A program made the position numbers and the translations under genes. Shown here piece by piece: positions 36,138-49,764 of a stretch of 64,000 nt of DNA (the first letter of the stretch is position 1; each line of letters begins with the position of its first letter). The DNA is from Rhizophagus clarus (taxonomy: Eukaryota > Glomeromycota > Glomeromycetes > Glomerales > Glomeraceae). The DNA lies in contig BLAL01000319.1 of NCBI GenBank assembly GCA_015698045.1, positions 744,001-808,000 on the forward strand. Direction: 5' to 3'. The notes beneath the pieces were generated by a model, which was not told the origin of the DNA, did not search any database, and saw only the letters and a list, made by a program, of their open reading frames with translations.

Positions 36138-38353
36138 AATAATGAATGTGTATTTAAATGTACGTAGTATTAAATTTGATAATTGCTTTCATCATCACAT
36201 ACCTTTTATTTAAGTTTCCAAGTACTTTATTGTATAGAAAACTGTATTTCATTTCTATTCATTTACATTAATTTCGTTTATAATCTAAATTGTTGAATAA
36301 AATAAATATATAATATCCTTTTACATATGGTTTTGTCTAGGACCGTGCCCGACCGATTGACTGACTGTCTGGGACTGTCTGTTTTATTAAGTAATGTCCG
36401 TTTTTAGATTAGGTTGAAAAAAAAAAAAGGTTTTAGATTCTCGTGACCTAGATAACTTATTTTTTTTTTGCTATAATATACGATACAAATAAAAATGTAT
36501 TTATATAAATTTTAAAAAGAAAATTCGAGTGACCGTACTGATTTTACTGATTTTACTGATTTTACGCCACGGAAATCTAAAAATTTTTTTTTTGCCTGGC
36601 TTTATCTTTAGCTATGTCAATTAAGAAATTATTCTTTTATTCTTACGTGAAATAAATAACTAAATAAGTAAATAAAAACCTTATGCATTGTAAATTATTT
36701 CTTTTTTTCTCCTGCTCTTATCCTAACGAAGTTATGATCCTCTTAATTGAAAATACAATTTCTTACACTACAGAATATATTTTTATCATGTACGTGTAAT
36801 AAAAAAAAAAAAAAAAAAACTACGAGTAATTTAAAAAAAAAAAATGTTTTTTTTTAAAAAATTCTTTTCATCCGTTTGACATAATAACGGTCATCGTCTA
36901 ATTTAATTTTTTTTACATATTTTTAAACTCTATTAATTTAAAAAAAAAAAAATTATTTTTAATTGTAAAAATCAAAGCAGCCGGTCGAATGGCTGGTCAA
37001 GTATTACTTGTTAGCATCCATCTCTAAGTTCTGCTTTAGATTTGCCATTTAATCAAGATCATATAATAATTATAATATGCACGATGAACAAATTATAAAT
37101 TTTAAATTAAACTCACAATTATAATTTTTTATCAGGTTTACTCCCAATTTAATCATTAAGGTTTAAAGTTGATTATCTATTATTTTCTTGATTTTTAGGA
37201 TATTATTGTTGAATATTCGTATGTATATTTTTTCGTTCATTAAGGACCCATGATTTTTATTTATCCATTAAAAGAATTTCTACTGTGCAACTTAATACTA
37301 CTGATCAGCATTGGACAACGTTAAACTTGGCCAAAAATACTAATATTGGAAAATTTAATTTTGGTTAGAGATTAAGTTACCAAATTTCTGGTAATTCATT
37401 CGGGAATACCCGGAACTTACCCGATACTCCTCCTATTTTAAGTATAACAAACTGGTTCCAACATTTAAATTTCTACTAATTTGGTTACATTTTAAAGAAC
37501 GGTATCGAAAGAAATTCGAAATGTAACAATAAACGCCATCTCACATGCTTGTTTATATTTTTAAATATAAGCCTGGCCTAAGAAAATTTTTACAATAAAA
37601 AATTATCAAGATAATTATTAAAAGAAAGAAAGAAAAAAAAAAAATTAAAAAGATAAACAAAAAAACCCAAGCCATAAACCATTAACAGTTTAATTATTAT
37701 AAATTCAATATACTCCACCTTAAACGAATGATATTGATTAAACTTATAAAAATTGAAAGAATAAAAGCATAAACTAATAAACTCGTTAAGATAAGAAATT
37801 AATAACTTTAGACTCAATATTAAATGAATAACCAGATATATCTAATCTCGTAATACTTAGTATTGTTGTTTTTCATAACAAATTACAATGACACTTAAAA
37901 TCGTAATTCAATACAAAATAGATGGGTAAACTTCTGTCCATTGTCATACGATATTAGGCCAAGCTTTTTTTCATGTTTTCCGAGATCGTCACGGGGCGTC
38001 ATATTTAATTTGATGACAAAGTCGCACGAATTATTAAATTTAGAAAAAATATAGTTTTATGGAACAACAATAAATTGTATAATAAATTATGATAAATTTT
38101 TTTTTTGGAACAAAAGATCTTAATTCGGTAGGATCACGGACAAAGTCTCTTCCGAAAGATGCTAAACTTTTATAATAAATGGACGTTAACTCAATAATCA
38201 CTTATGGAAAATGATCTATTGTGTAAAATTAATTCAATTCTAATATTTATAGATGCGCAAGAAACGCGCTTTTAATATTTCATGTCTTTTCTTTTTTTTT
38301 TTTAAAAAAAAAAAAAAACAAATAAATTAAAAATAAAAAACAATATTTCAATA
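36138..38353. other. Intergenic DNA between P450 copies 2 and 3
   Basis: No gene was seen. 36345-36575 has short direct repeats (gactgactgtctg; actgatttt three times) resembling the inside of the hAT-like element at 49337, but without recognisable ends. Many long A/T runs lie at 36800-36960. Confidence 0.5.
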
Positions 38354-40129
38354 ATGATATCAACAATTACTTCAACATTTAGTTCATTCGGAATTCTTGA
38401 TATTTTTTATCTTTTCATAACTTTCATAATTCTTTATGTATCTCGATATTATTACAATTTTTTCATTCGTCCAAATCCTTTGCCAGGTCCATTACCAATT
38501 CCAATTTTTGGTAATATTCATCAAAAATCTGGATATGAATTTAACGATTGGTTAATGTTATTGCATAAAAGATATGGTGATATGTTTGAAGTAAATTTAT
38601 CAGGACAACGTACAATAATATTATGTAATACGGAATTAATTGAAAATATGAATATAACTTCAACAAAAACAAAATATCCGATTAGATTTATTGTTACGGA
38701 AGGATTTATTGAATATGGAATAAATGGTACAGGAATAGTCAATAACACTGATCTAAAATCTTGGAAATATAATCGTGAATTTTTTACTCAAGCAATAATG
38801 ACACCAAGTTTTAATCATCAAGCTGTTGAATGTACGAACAAATTATGGGATGAAATGGAAACTTATTGGAATAATCTTGGAGAAAATTATGAATTAAATC
38901 TTATAAAATGGATGCATAGATTTTCAAATGAAATGATTTTTATAATTTCAACAGGGGTAAAGAATAATTCTGTTGCATCTTATTATTATACTCTCGTGCC
39001 TGATAATGATTTGAACGAAAAAGAAAAAGAAAAAATCAGAGAATCTGAAGATTTTATTAGATCACTTGAAATGTTATTAAGAGGAGCTATCTATTTTTAT
39101 ATTTTTAATAGATTCATGCGTCATTATGTTCCTTTTATTCGTGGAAAAGCAAATAGTTTATTAAGAAATAGAGATTATCTATACGAAAAAATATATAATA
39201 TTATTAAAGAAAGAAGGATTGAAATTGAGAATACACCATTAGATAAACCTCTTCGTCACGATATGTTGACATCATTTATAACAGCAAATACACCACGTGA
39301 TATTAACACTGTGAGACATAGTGATACCGATGCTGATTTGTTAAGACCGATGACTGACAGAGAAATTTTTGGTAATATACTCGATGCAATGGGCGGAGGA
39401 ACTGATACCGTAAGTAGTTCGATTTTTTGCGTTCCGACCTTTTATGCGTAAAATTTATATAATTTTTATATTAAAAAAAACATATTTATATATTTTCAAA
39501 AATTTACTCTTTATTAAATCATTTAATATCAGACGGCGAATTTATTTTGCTTTGTCGCATATTATCTTGGACGTTATCCGGAAGTTAAGCAACGATTACG
39601 ACAGGAGTTGGATGAAGTCCTTGGAAAGGACATTACAAAACCCATAACATATAAAGAAATCGATGAATTAAATTATTGCGATGCAGTTGTTAAGGAAGTA
39701 TATCGACATTTTCCTGTAGCTTTTTCACTTGGTCGTGTAAGTGCTGAGAAAGACGAGGTTGGAGGATATATTTGGCCAGAAGGAACTTCATATTCGATAC
39801 TTTACTGTGCAATAATGAAACGAAAGGATTATTGGACTGAACCTGAAAAATTCGATCCTGATAGATTTTATAAAATTGATGAAAGTGATAAATATTTACT
39901 TGAAAGAAAACACGCTAAAACGGCATTCTCAATTTTTGGAGGTGGGATTAGAGCCTGTCCTGGAAGAAAATTGGCGATGATAGAACTGAAATGTTTAATG
40001 GCCTCAATTTATAGAAAATATGATATTGAATTGGTAGATAAAAATGCACCGATTAATTATGAATCTGGATTCATTACAGGTTGTAAAGAATTACGCGTTA
40101 AAATTAAACCGAGAGAATTACGGGGATAG
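38354..40129 (+). CDS. Cytochrome P450 monooxygenase, copy 3
   Basis: Exons 38354-39409 and 39533-40129; intron 123 bp (GTAAGT...ATCAG), phase 0, same position as copy 2; 550 residues. It has a membrane anchor (IFYLFITFIILYVS), hinge NPLPGPLPIPIFGN, GGTDTT at the exon junction, ExxR in KEVYRHFP, PEKFDPDRF and heme loop FGGGIRACPGRKLAM. The intron is longer than in the other copies. The I-helix has MGGGTDT rather than MAGGTDT, as in copy 4. Two residues are odd: KWMHRFSNEMIFIIS has Ile where the others have Arg (FRIS), and VECTNKLWDEM has Cys for the usual Trp. The C-terminus PRELRG is three residues longer than in copies 2 and 4. Confidence 0.92.
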
Positions 40130-42713
40130 GTTATGAATATACCTATAATGTTGTAAATATTAACATACCGTTATATTATCGTACTACGAAATTATCAAAT
40201 CTCGTCGTCTTCTTGAGAACAAATTTCTCTCAATTTCCCCAATTGCTTACACCTTATAAAAAAACTCGATACGATCTATATATAATATATATTGATTCTA
40301 CAATATTTTTTATTAGTAGAGCGAAAGCTCAATTTTTTTTTATCATTCATTATTTTTTTTGTTTGGTCATCCTTCTAAAACATAAATTTATTGGAATTTA
40401 AAAATTTATTTAATAAAAAAAAGATTTTCAATATCGATAATATCGATGTATTAAAGATTTACGTTACTTTAAAACCTTAATTAATTTAATCGTAAACCTT
40501 GATTGCATTAAGAAATCCGTTTTTATTATGAACAGATCACACTTACTCTGACTTGGCACTGTTTCCAAGACAGGGAGTTTTGAAGTAATCATTAGTTTCA
40601 TGGTATCATTTCTTTCCTTTATCGAAAATCACTGTTGCATGATTTTAATTTTTCAATTATTTTACGTATATCAAAAAAGAAGTTGCAGGCTTTGCAGTAG
40701 TATTATATAAATTATTCTATAAGTTTAAAACCTAATTATTAATAAGTATAAGCCCAAACTATGTTTTTTAATGATTTTAATGATACGTGATTATTATTAC
40801 ATGAACGGATGATCCGTATTGAACGGATGAATGGTTCATCCACTAACCATGTCACACGAGTATTTTGTGCGTTAAGTTGTGTGATACCTTAGATATATAT
40901 CAATATTATCTGTTGTGTAAATAGATAATCCGATAGTATACAATAATATTTCATAATCATTCATAATTAACTGTAAATTCAATAGGGTTTCAAATAAAAT
41001 CACGTACTATAAAAAGCGTAGTACTAAGCAGACCATTGTATAAATTTTTCGTTTGCTTTTGTTTTTGTTAAATATTTTTATTATACATGCTCGAAAATTA
41101 ATATATATTTTTTTCTTTTTCTTTATTCACATTAAATTTGTATGTGTCTATAATAAATTATTAAAATATTTTCCTCAGGCCCGATATAATGTTACAATTA
41201 TATTATTCCCAAATGATTAGTAAACATGATCATACTGCCTTCTGAAGGGTTATGATTAGATTCTCTATTATAAATATGAACGATTGTTAGGATCATTCTA
41301 ACGTTAGTTCAATAAAAAGTCCAAAAGAAATGGTACTCATTACTACTAATGAATCAAACTTTGGTTTATTAAAAATACAAAAAACGAATTATTAGAGAAA
41401 TATCCTAGTTGTGACACACAAACACAGATGCGTTGTATTTACACGAATAATTTGGGAGGATAGAAAATTAAATATATTAGACTATCGTGATAACAGAATT
41501 TTTATTCGTTCGTATAACTAATTACATGATAAGGATTTAAATCTTTATTATTTAAAATGGTTACATATATGTACTAGAGGAACGAGAACCGGAAACCGCT
41601 ATTTGCACATCGTCACATCATCTGGGCATTTGTATCACCTTGCGTTACACTTCGGATTAATAAATCGTTTTTTGATCACGTTAATACTATTTATTCAAAA
41701 CTTTAATGAATATATTTTTAATTAATATAAATATTTGTTATACGACTCATCCTTACAGTATATCACAATATTTATCCTCATTGACTAAAAATGAATCTGT
41801 CTTTAACAAAGAAGCTTTCTTAGGCTTTGTTAGATAGCAACTGGTTTAAAAATATCCACCACATCGAATTTATTTGCTGTCACTAGATAGTAATCTTGGA
41901 ATCCGAAGAAATAACTGTCTCATATATTCCGACTAAAAAATGTAGTAACAATAATAAAAAGAATTTATTATTAGATATTATCAGATCATGAAAGTGATAA
42001 ATCGCTTACGAGCTATCTTTAGAATTGTTAATTACATAAAGTAAAATAACTTATTATCGTCTCCCTAAAGAGTGACTGTTTGATGACGGAACATTGAATT
42101 CTTTACCCTCTATCGTAAATGATGCTAATGGCTCGGCGGAAATTATTTGTAGTACGTATATTGTTTCATTTGTATTTAATTATATTATCGGATAATCCGT
42201 TTTATATACAAATCAGGTCTAATAGTAGTTTAGTCGTTATTTTATGATTGTTGTACATAAAGTCAGCAGTCATGTTTTTGTCCTAAAATAAAAATAAAAT
42301 TTTACTATTCGGATGGGACCGAATTGAACGGATAAACAGTTCATCCACTAATGTTACACGAGCTTTTTGAATTGTTTCGTGTAATTGATTTTAAACTAGA
42401 TATAGAATGACTATACACATTTTGTCCACTGATCTAAATTAGTGCTACCTTGATATGAAAACTTTAAACTGGTTAATCCTTTGATGATGATTTAACTGGT
42501 TTAAGTGCCAATATTTGGGTTTGGAAACAAAAAAAAGAGAGTGTACAACTTTAATTATGTAGATTTATCATCTGAAAGTCGACATAGTTAGATAAATTAT
42601 TCATTTGATTTACAGTATATCCATTTGATTTACAGCATATATAAGTGTGTGTTTGAAACGTGTTTCCAAATGTTTATGTTATATATGTATATTGCCGATT
42701 TTTTTTTTTAACA
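40130..42713. other. Intergenic DNA between P450 copies 3 and 4
   Basis: No gene was seen. A sequence block with gaacggat, ggttcatccactaa and cacgagtatttt (about 40800-40900) recurs near 42310-42375, so part of this region is a diverged duplicate. The remainder is AT-rich filler. Confidence 0.5.
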
Positions 42714-44423
42714 ATGATATCGATAATTTTTTCTTCGTTCGAAATTTCCAATATTTTTTATCTTTTCATAACTTTCATAATTCTCTATGTATCTCGATAT
42801 TATTATAATTATTTCACTCGTCTAAATCCTTTACCTGGTCCACTCCCACTTCCAATATTTGGTAACATTCACCAAAAAGTTGGATATGAATTTAATGATT
42901 GGTTAGTTTCGTTGTATAAAAAATATGGTGACATTTTTGAAGTAAATTTAGCAGGACAACGTTCAATTATATTATGTAATACTGATTTAATTGAAGGCAT
43001 GAATATACCTTCTACAAAAACTAAATATCCTTTTAGAAGATATGTTGTTGCAGAAGGATTTAAAGAATATGGGATTGATGGTACAGGAATAATTAATAAT
43101 ATTGATCCAAAATCTTGGAAATATAATCGTCAGTTTTTTAATCAAGCTATGATGACCCCAAGTTTTAATTATCAAGCTGTTGAATGGACGAATGAATTAT
43201 GGTGTGAAATGGAATCTTATTGGAATAAACTTGGAGAAAATCATGAATTGGATCTTATAAAATGGATGCACAGATTTTCAAATGATATGATTTTTAGAAT
43301 TTCAACAGGAGAGAGAAATAATTGTATTACTTCTTATTATTATACTCTCGTACCTGAAAGTGATAATTTAAATGAAAAAGAGAAAGAAAAAGTCAAAGAA
43401 TCTGAAAAATTTATTCAATCACTTGAAATGTTAATAAGAGGGGCTATATATTTTTTTTATTTTAATAGATTCATGCGTCATTATGTTCCTTTTATTCGTG
43501 GAAAAGCAAATAGTTTATTAAAAAATAAAGATTATATGTACGATAAATTATATAAAATTATTAAGAAAAGAAGGACTGAAATTGAGAATACACCATTAGA
43601 TAAACCTCTTCGTCACGATATGTTGACATCATTTATAACAGCAAATACTTCACGTGATATCAACGTTGTAAGAAATAGTGACGCTGATGCCGATTTGTTA
43701 AGACCGATGACTGATAAAGAAATTTTGGGTAATATACTTGATGCTATGGGTGGAGGAACTGATACTGTGAGTAAAAAAAAATTTCTTTCGTTAAAAATAG
43801 TACTACATTTATTTTAAAATTTCATTTAAAATCTTTAGGTTGCGAATTTATTTTGCTTTATCGTATATCATCTCGGACATCATCCCGAGGTGGTGCAGCG
43901 TTTACGACAAGAATTTGATGAAGTTCTTGGAAAGGATGTTACGAAATCCATAACATTTAAAGATATTGATGAATTACACTATTGTGATGCAGTTATTAAG
44001 GAAGTATATCGACATTTTCCTGTAATTTATTCGCTTGGTCGTGTAAATATTGAAAAGGATTCAGTTGGAGGATTTAGTTGGCCAGAAAAAACTTCATTTT
44101 CAATTCTTTATTGTGCAATAATGAAACGAAAGGATTATTGGACTGATCCTGAAAAATTCGACCCTGATAGATTCTATAAAATTGAAGAAAGTGACAAATA
44201 TTTACTTGAAAAACGACATGTTAAAACCACTTTTTCAATTTTTGGAGGTGGAATTAGAATTTGTCCTGGAAGAAAATTAGCGATGATAGAATTAAAATTT
44301 TTATTAGCTTCAATTTATAGAAAATATGATATTGAAATGGTAGATCCAAATGCACCACTTAATTATGATTCTGGTATACTTACAGTTTGTAAAGAGTTAC
44401 TCATTAAAGTTAAACCAAGATAA
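42714..44423 (+). CDS. Cytochrome P450 monooxygenase, copy 4
   Basis: Exons 42714-43766 and 43839-44423; intron 72 bp with donor GTGAGT and acceptor TTTAG; 545 residues. The frame runs upstream to a GTG at 42660, but the ATG at 42714 (MISIIFSSFEIS) matches the starts of the paralogues. It has anchor IFYLFITFIILYVS, hinge NPLPGPLPLPIFGN, the I-helix motif GGTDTV (Val replaces the second Thr; the catalytic Thr is kept and other P450s such as P450cam also have TV), KEVYRHFP, PEKFDPDRF and FGGGIRICPG. All core residues are intact. It is closest to copies 3 and 5 in the linker region (NLNEKEKEKVKESE). The substrate is unknown. Confidence 0.92.
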
Positions 44424-44960
44424 TTTTAGAATGAAAAAAATTATAAAAATTTATGTATTGTACAGTACATATTTAAATAAATGTATTATGATTTTATCTT
44501 GACATTTTTTTTTTTTTTTTTTGTTAGATTAGAAATTTTTGAATTTGTAAAAAATTAGAAAATAAAATATACAGTATGTTAGAAAATTAAGTCTAAAATG
44601 AATTAGGACTTTAAACCCCCTAAAAAATAACCATTTTGATTGAAGTTATTTAGAAGTGTATATTGAAAGGATGAATTTTTTATTCGATCATCATGTCATT
44701 TTATTTAGCAATGCTAAAAAAAAAAACATTGGCGTATCTGTCACATTAAAATATAGTAATATTTATATTGGAAACGTCATAATCTATGTAGGACCACGTC
44801 GGATCATAATTTCATTACCATAAGCTACAAATTTTAGATAAGTTTTGTGATTTAGTAATTATAAAGGAAATTTGCGAATGTAATTCGTAAACTTAAAGTA
44901 ATATTTAGCTACAATAAGCAGAAAAATTGATTATCCAATTGTACGCTATAATAAATAATA
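44424..44960. other. AT-rich intergenic DNA
   Basis: 3' flank of P450 copy 4 with a long T tract near 44507-44523. No gene was seen. Confidence 0.5.
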
Positions 44961-45323
44961 ATGCTGCGGGCGAAACTCCAAGAAAGAATTGATTGGCTGA
45001 TTTTTTATATATCACATGATCGTCAAATGATGATTACTACTAAGTAATGTACTGTATTTAATTTAGATGCAGATGTTTATATTAAAAGTTTAGATGAAAA
45101 TTAATGATGATAATTAAATGTAGATAAAACAGAAATGAAAGTATTATATATTTCCGAAGCACTAACGAAGCTAATGAAATATGTAAAAAAAATTTATAAA
45201 GCATATTAATGTTTGATTTTTATTAAAGAAGGTAAATGTATGTAAAATTCTATAAAAACATAAAATTATTAAGTAATCGAAATTTAGGGCTTTAAAATCA
45301 CAAAACAACTTCGCCCGCAACAT
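44961..45323. mobile_element. Tc1/mariner-like MITE with TA target duplication
   Basis: Terminal inverted repeats atgctgcgggcgaaac (left) and acttcgcccgcaacat (right, inverted) match at 13 of 16 positions. TA flanks both ends (44959-44960 and 45324-45325). It is 363 bp, with no coding capacity. Confidence 0.65.
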
Positions 45324-45457
45324 TAGTAAATAAAACAATTAAGTGATTATCCGGTTATGACTGACATTTGATTATTAATATCTCATTCGAGAATAAAATT
45401 ATAGTAATAAAGGTCGCGTTCGAAATCTGTTGTTGACTTCTTTCTTTCATAAAAATA

Positions 45458-46766
45458 ATGGCAAAACACCTTGAAGTTCCAGTTACATTGTTGACACAAG
45501 GCACTATTAATGAAAATTTGCACTATGGACCATTTGCTCGTTACTGGTAGATAGTATTCCAATCCGACGGATATCCGTCATTATTCATTTATCCGATCTG
45601 ACTTAATCCGCTATCTGTTTATCTGATCTGATTAAAATTCTGTCATCCAGAATATCCACATAAGTGCCATCCAGATTATCCAGATTATCTGTTAATACCA
45701 TTAAAATTTCAGTTGGCTATAATTCTGGCCAGAATTAACTGATTGATGCGTAAATATCCTTTTCTGAAAGTTTTATGCAATATGAATTTTATTTTCCTTT
45801 TTTTGGAGATGTATTATTATATATTAGATTTGTCAGATATCCATCAGATGAATCTGTTATTATTTGCCATCTGATATATCCGATTCGTTATTTATCCATT
45901 CATCTGATTTATCTGGTCCATCGATGTATCCATCATCCAGATAACAGATATTTGTCAAATTATCAGAATAATGTCTTAATAGATTGGAACACTACTGGTG
46001 GAGTTCTCGATCTATAAATAGTAGTAATGAACTTATATTTTTTTCTATTCGTTTGGGTCAGAAGACATGTTTTTTGCAATAATTGGAGTTTATAGTTTCA
46101 GTGGTTCTTGGAATCTCAGAGCACCCTAAGCAGCCAGAATATTTTCGTAGTTCTGGTTCAATTTCTGGACAAATAGAATCCTCTCCTTCTAAAGCTATTA
46201 GCTCTTTATATAAAGAAATTTTTCATAACTCAACCAAGCTTCTATGACCAGCAATAATAGGCTAGGATGATCCAAAAATAATAGAGAATTATCTCGTGAT
46301 ATTAGATTTATTCCGTTTCAAATTACAATTGATAAATACAAAATTTTTGTATGTGACTTGGGGGTAACATCTCATCCCGATTGGTGCAATGCTGATTCAG
46401 TCTATTCATTTTCTCTTCTTCATTTTTATAATAAGAAACAAGCATTATTTGTTTTAAAAATTGTTGATAATGAATGTATTCTTGAAATTTATCAACATGC
46501 ACAAAAAATAAAAATAATTCATGGGTCAACACCAAGTGAAGTTTGGCATGTATCAGGCTTTATGGGAAAGTATGTTGCGAGTGAACTTTATGGTCTTAAA
46601 GATCAAAAAACATAAATTCATTACACATGCATCACGTCTATACATGTATACCTATAACTGGAATAATTTGACGCTAATGACAAAGTTATTTGAATATCAT
46701 CTAAAAAGACGTACTATTTCAGAGATTAATTGGTATACAATTTTTGACATGTGGGGAAAACAATAA
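45458..46766 (+). pseudogene. N-terminal part of a decayed repeated gene, possibly FYR-type
   Basis: It starts at an ATG at 45458 (MAKHLEVPVTLLTQG, then LHYGPFARYW). It is interrupted by a hAT-like element (45552-45994) and then continues through several stops and frame changes: GISEHPKQPEYFRSSGSISG, FIPFQITIDKYKIFVCDLGV, NECILEIYQHAQKIKIIHG, STPSEVWHVSGFMGKY, then after a frameshift near 46610 FEYHLKRRTISEINWYTIF. The STPSEVW segment and the aromatic-rich stretch resemble F/Y-rich (FYR) domains, which is a weak guess. It runs directly into the transposase-like region downstream and probably belongs to the same old gene. Confidence 0.45.
45552..45994. mobile_element. hAT-like MITE, 8 bp target duplication (7/8)
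   Basis: The inverted ends tagtattccaatc and gattggaacacta differ at one position. The flanks are ctggtaga (45544-45551) and ctggtgga (45995-46002). It is 443 bp, packed with short atccgat/atccagat words in both orientations, and non-coding. It lies inside the decayed gene starting at 45458. Confidence 0.75.
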
Positions 46767-48516
46767 AGTGATATTTTTGAACTTTATTCGAATCTGAAAA
46801 AAATTTACCCAAAGAGCTACAAATTCAGTGATAGGGAATTATGAGCATGGCGAGCTTTACTAAAAGCAGCAGGTGCTCATCAAATTATTTTGACTGTAAT
46901 ATCATTTAAGTTTACAAGACCATAAATTCTCAAAATATTTTGACTCTAATCATTCCTTTCAATTCTGATGGATCAAAAGTTAGTTTTTTGTATTTGAAAA
47001 AAATTTCAATGTACTAATTTTATTGTAAAAAGTTTCAGTTTTGGACACGAACCTCTAATCCTATAAAAGATAAAGATACAATCTCAAATACAAAATGGGT
47101 TTTCTTGTATCAATCCCTGTTCATATGCCAAATTCAACAAAAAATTTTGGAATTGTTTTGATCGTGCCATAAAAGAAAATAAAAAACTCATGATGGTAAA
47201 CATAGAGTTTTATCTATAGTATTCTCAACTTGAAAAAAACCTAAAGGTAAGTATAATATAATCTATTACAAATAATTATAACGAAAACCCGTACTAATGA
47301 TAAAAAGAGTTTTACTTATTTAGATTTTTTTTTTATTGTTTTATACGAACATTTTAGATAGATTTATGTATATATGTTAGGAAAAAAAATGGTGTGTTTT
47401 GTTGTTTGATAATAAAATGAGATTATAATTTTGAAAAATTTTTAAAATTTTTTATTTGAAAAATTAAGATCGTATGATTTTTTTTTTGCAATATAACCTA
47501 TGACATGGTTAAAAAGCGGTAGATTTGTCATTTGTCTATAAGGAAAATTTAGGGAGATTGTGTTCAATATGTAATGAAAATTTTTATGAAATATTTTCAG
47601 ATCTTGAAAAATTGGTAGAAAATAATATTGTAAATACAAGGTAGATATTCACATATAGCATCTAATACTTGAAAAAGAATAATTTATGTAAGCAGTTACA
47701 GATTCTTCAATGATAACTTAGAAAAGATTTTGAAAAAGAGTTGAAAGTTGATATTATCGAAAAGCCAAAACATCATCCTTGTATTTGTCATTACTTAGCT
47801 CTTGCTTTTGGAATATATTCAGAATCATATATTGATGCATGTTCATGATGCAACAAATTATTTTTTATTTTTGAGCTATTAAAAAAACAATTATCAGCAG
47901 AGCATCATGAGCTTTTGAATATTAAACTAAAGCAACTAATATTCTGGTTGTCTCACCTTATGAGAAATTTTATCTGAATTCACAGATTAATATTAAACTT
48001 TGAAAATTAGATGATGATGATGCAATTCTTATCGTTAATTATAAATGAGAATTAACTCAGAAACTTCTTGTGAAACAAAATCTGAATTTTTTGGAAAACG
48101 TGGGTGGACTTTGCATTCAGTTCTCATATATCAAAAAATCAAGGATACACAAACTTTGAATATTTAAGTGTTTGATCACTGGTCTGATGATACCAAGCAA
48201 GATGCTTGGTTCACTGCCTCTTCACTCCATGTTGTAATAGAAATCTTAAACACAAACCTAAATGGATAACTATTATCTCTGATAATGGTCCACATTATCA
48301 CAATATACAACTAATGATTATTCTTTCTTACTGATATGATTGGTACAATATAGAAATAAGACAGTGGATATTTTTGGAGGCTGGAGAAGCTAAAACATCA
48401 ATAGATTCTCATCACGCTCAAAAAACATAATTTTATTACTTACATCATTTTATTTTCATAGATTTCCCAAGCAATAAAGCGTTATGTAAGATTTGGATTG
48501 AATATTACTGATGGAG

Positions 48517-49115
48517 CCCTATATAAAATAAGTGTCTGGATAATGTCCAGGAAATGTCCGGAAAAATTGTCTAAATAATTGTCTGGAAATTCTGGACACC
48601 GTGTGTCTGGAAACTGTTCCAAAAACACTGCATTTTCAGGATATTAGGAATTTTATTCTGAAATTGTCCGGAAAAGTATTTTTATAAAATTTTGCCACAA
48701 AAGATGATCAATGGATAGATGATCATTATTTTTCCTTAACCCAAAATTTTTATATCATAAATATATAGTATTTTTGCCTGCTCTGCAATTTTAATTAGTA
48801 CGACAGAAAAGATTTTGAATGTCAGTTTTGTACTTTTTGCATTTTTTTACAAAATTAATTTATCCTTTTTTGGAAATAGTATCCAGAATTTGTCCTGAAC
48901 TTTTTCATGTCCAGAATTTGTCTATCTGGTTTTTTTTTTACTATGTCCAGAATTTGTCCAGGTTTAACTGTCTGGAATTTATCCAAAATTTTATATTGAA
49001 CAAATACTGGACGAATTCTAGACAAAGTTAGGACATGTCAAAATTTTAAGTATCAAAAGTGTGTCAGACATGTACCAAAAAGTGGATATTTTCCGGACAT
49101 TTATTTTTTATAGGG
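48517..49115. mobile_element. CCCTATA-family MITE, copy 1
   Basis: Starts ccctatataaaataagtg and ends with the inverted match (catttattttttataggg). The 3 bp gag flanks both ends (48514-48516 and 49116-49118). Removing the element and one gag restores the host frame (ITDG then EDIQKA), which fixes the ends exactly. Many gtccgga/gtccaga words in both orientations occupy the outer thirds, as transposase-binding subterminal repeats do. Copy 2 lies 1.0 kb to the right. Confidence 0.85.
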
Positions 49116-49336
49116 GAGAAGATATTCAAAAAGCAATACAGAATATTTTGGGAGCTTGTATTTTACAATTGACACCTGATCAAAAATCTGGTAAGAATCA
49201 TAATAATATATATTGATTTTTGATATTAGATCAAAATTTTGATGCTACTTTTTGGATAGACAAAAAAACAAAGATCAGAACTATAGCTGGTATAAATAAT
49301 TGGAATGAATGGTCTTGGCCTATTAACGGTCCTAAT

Positions 49337-49764
49337 TAGGGATGGCAACGGTCAGTCACGGTCAGTTATCGGTCAGTCATAACCGGTTAAGGGCCTTTGA
49401 CCGACCGATCATTTTGGCTGACTGTTTTTCTGACTGTTTGACTAACTGTTTGACTGACCATTTAACCGACCGTTTAACTGACCACTTTTTTCTTTTTAAC
49501 GAATTTAATCAAGACAAACGTTTAAAAGTGTTTCTGTTAACGAAAAAAACATTATTTGACTTTTTATTGATTAAATTCATCAAAAGAAATGTCAAATGAA
49601 TAAGGTTAGCTAAATGTTTGATTAACAGTCGGTTAAATGGTCGGTTAAACGGTTGGTCAAATGGTTGGTCAAAACGGTCAGTTAAACGGTCGGTCAGAAG
49701 CTGTTGACCAACTAATATCAGTCACGGTTATAACGGTTAATAACTGTAACCGTTGCCATCCCTA
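49337..49764. mobile_element. hAT-family MITE with exact 8 bp target duplication
   Basis: The ends TAGGGATGGCAACGG and CCGTTGCCATCCCTA are perfect 15 bp inverted repeats of typical hAT form. The target duplication gtcctaat stands at 49329-49336 and 49765-49772. It is 428 bp. The inside consists of degenerate 12-13 bp repeats (gactgaccgttt, cggtcagttaaa) in both orientations and has no gene. Excision in silico restores the host frame (INGPNAGH). Confidence 0.9.

Noticed and set aside
36345-36575. Possible hAT-like MITE between P450 copies 2 and 3
   Set aside because: It shares short gactgactg words with the element at 49337 but has no matching inverted ends or target duplication.
39608-40129. 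Second-half P450 frames taken as separate small genes (also at 35556, 43890 and 58102)
   Set aside because: They are second exons. Joined at GT...AG sites in phase 0 they complete the P450 fold.
42660-42713. N-terminal extension of P450 copy 4
   Set aside because: It starts at GTG. The ATG at 42714 matches the starts of the other copies.
48819-49031. Similar 70-codon open frames in both CCCTATA elements (also 50386-50592)
   Set aside because: They run through subterminal repeats, and the similarity is explained by element homology. There is no protein-like domain.
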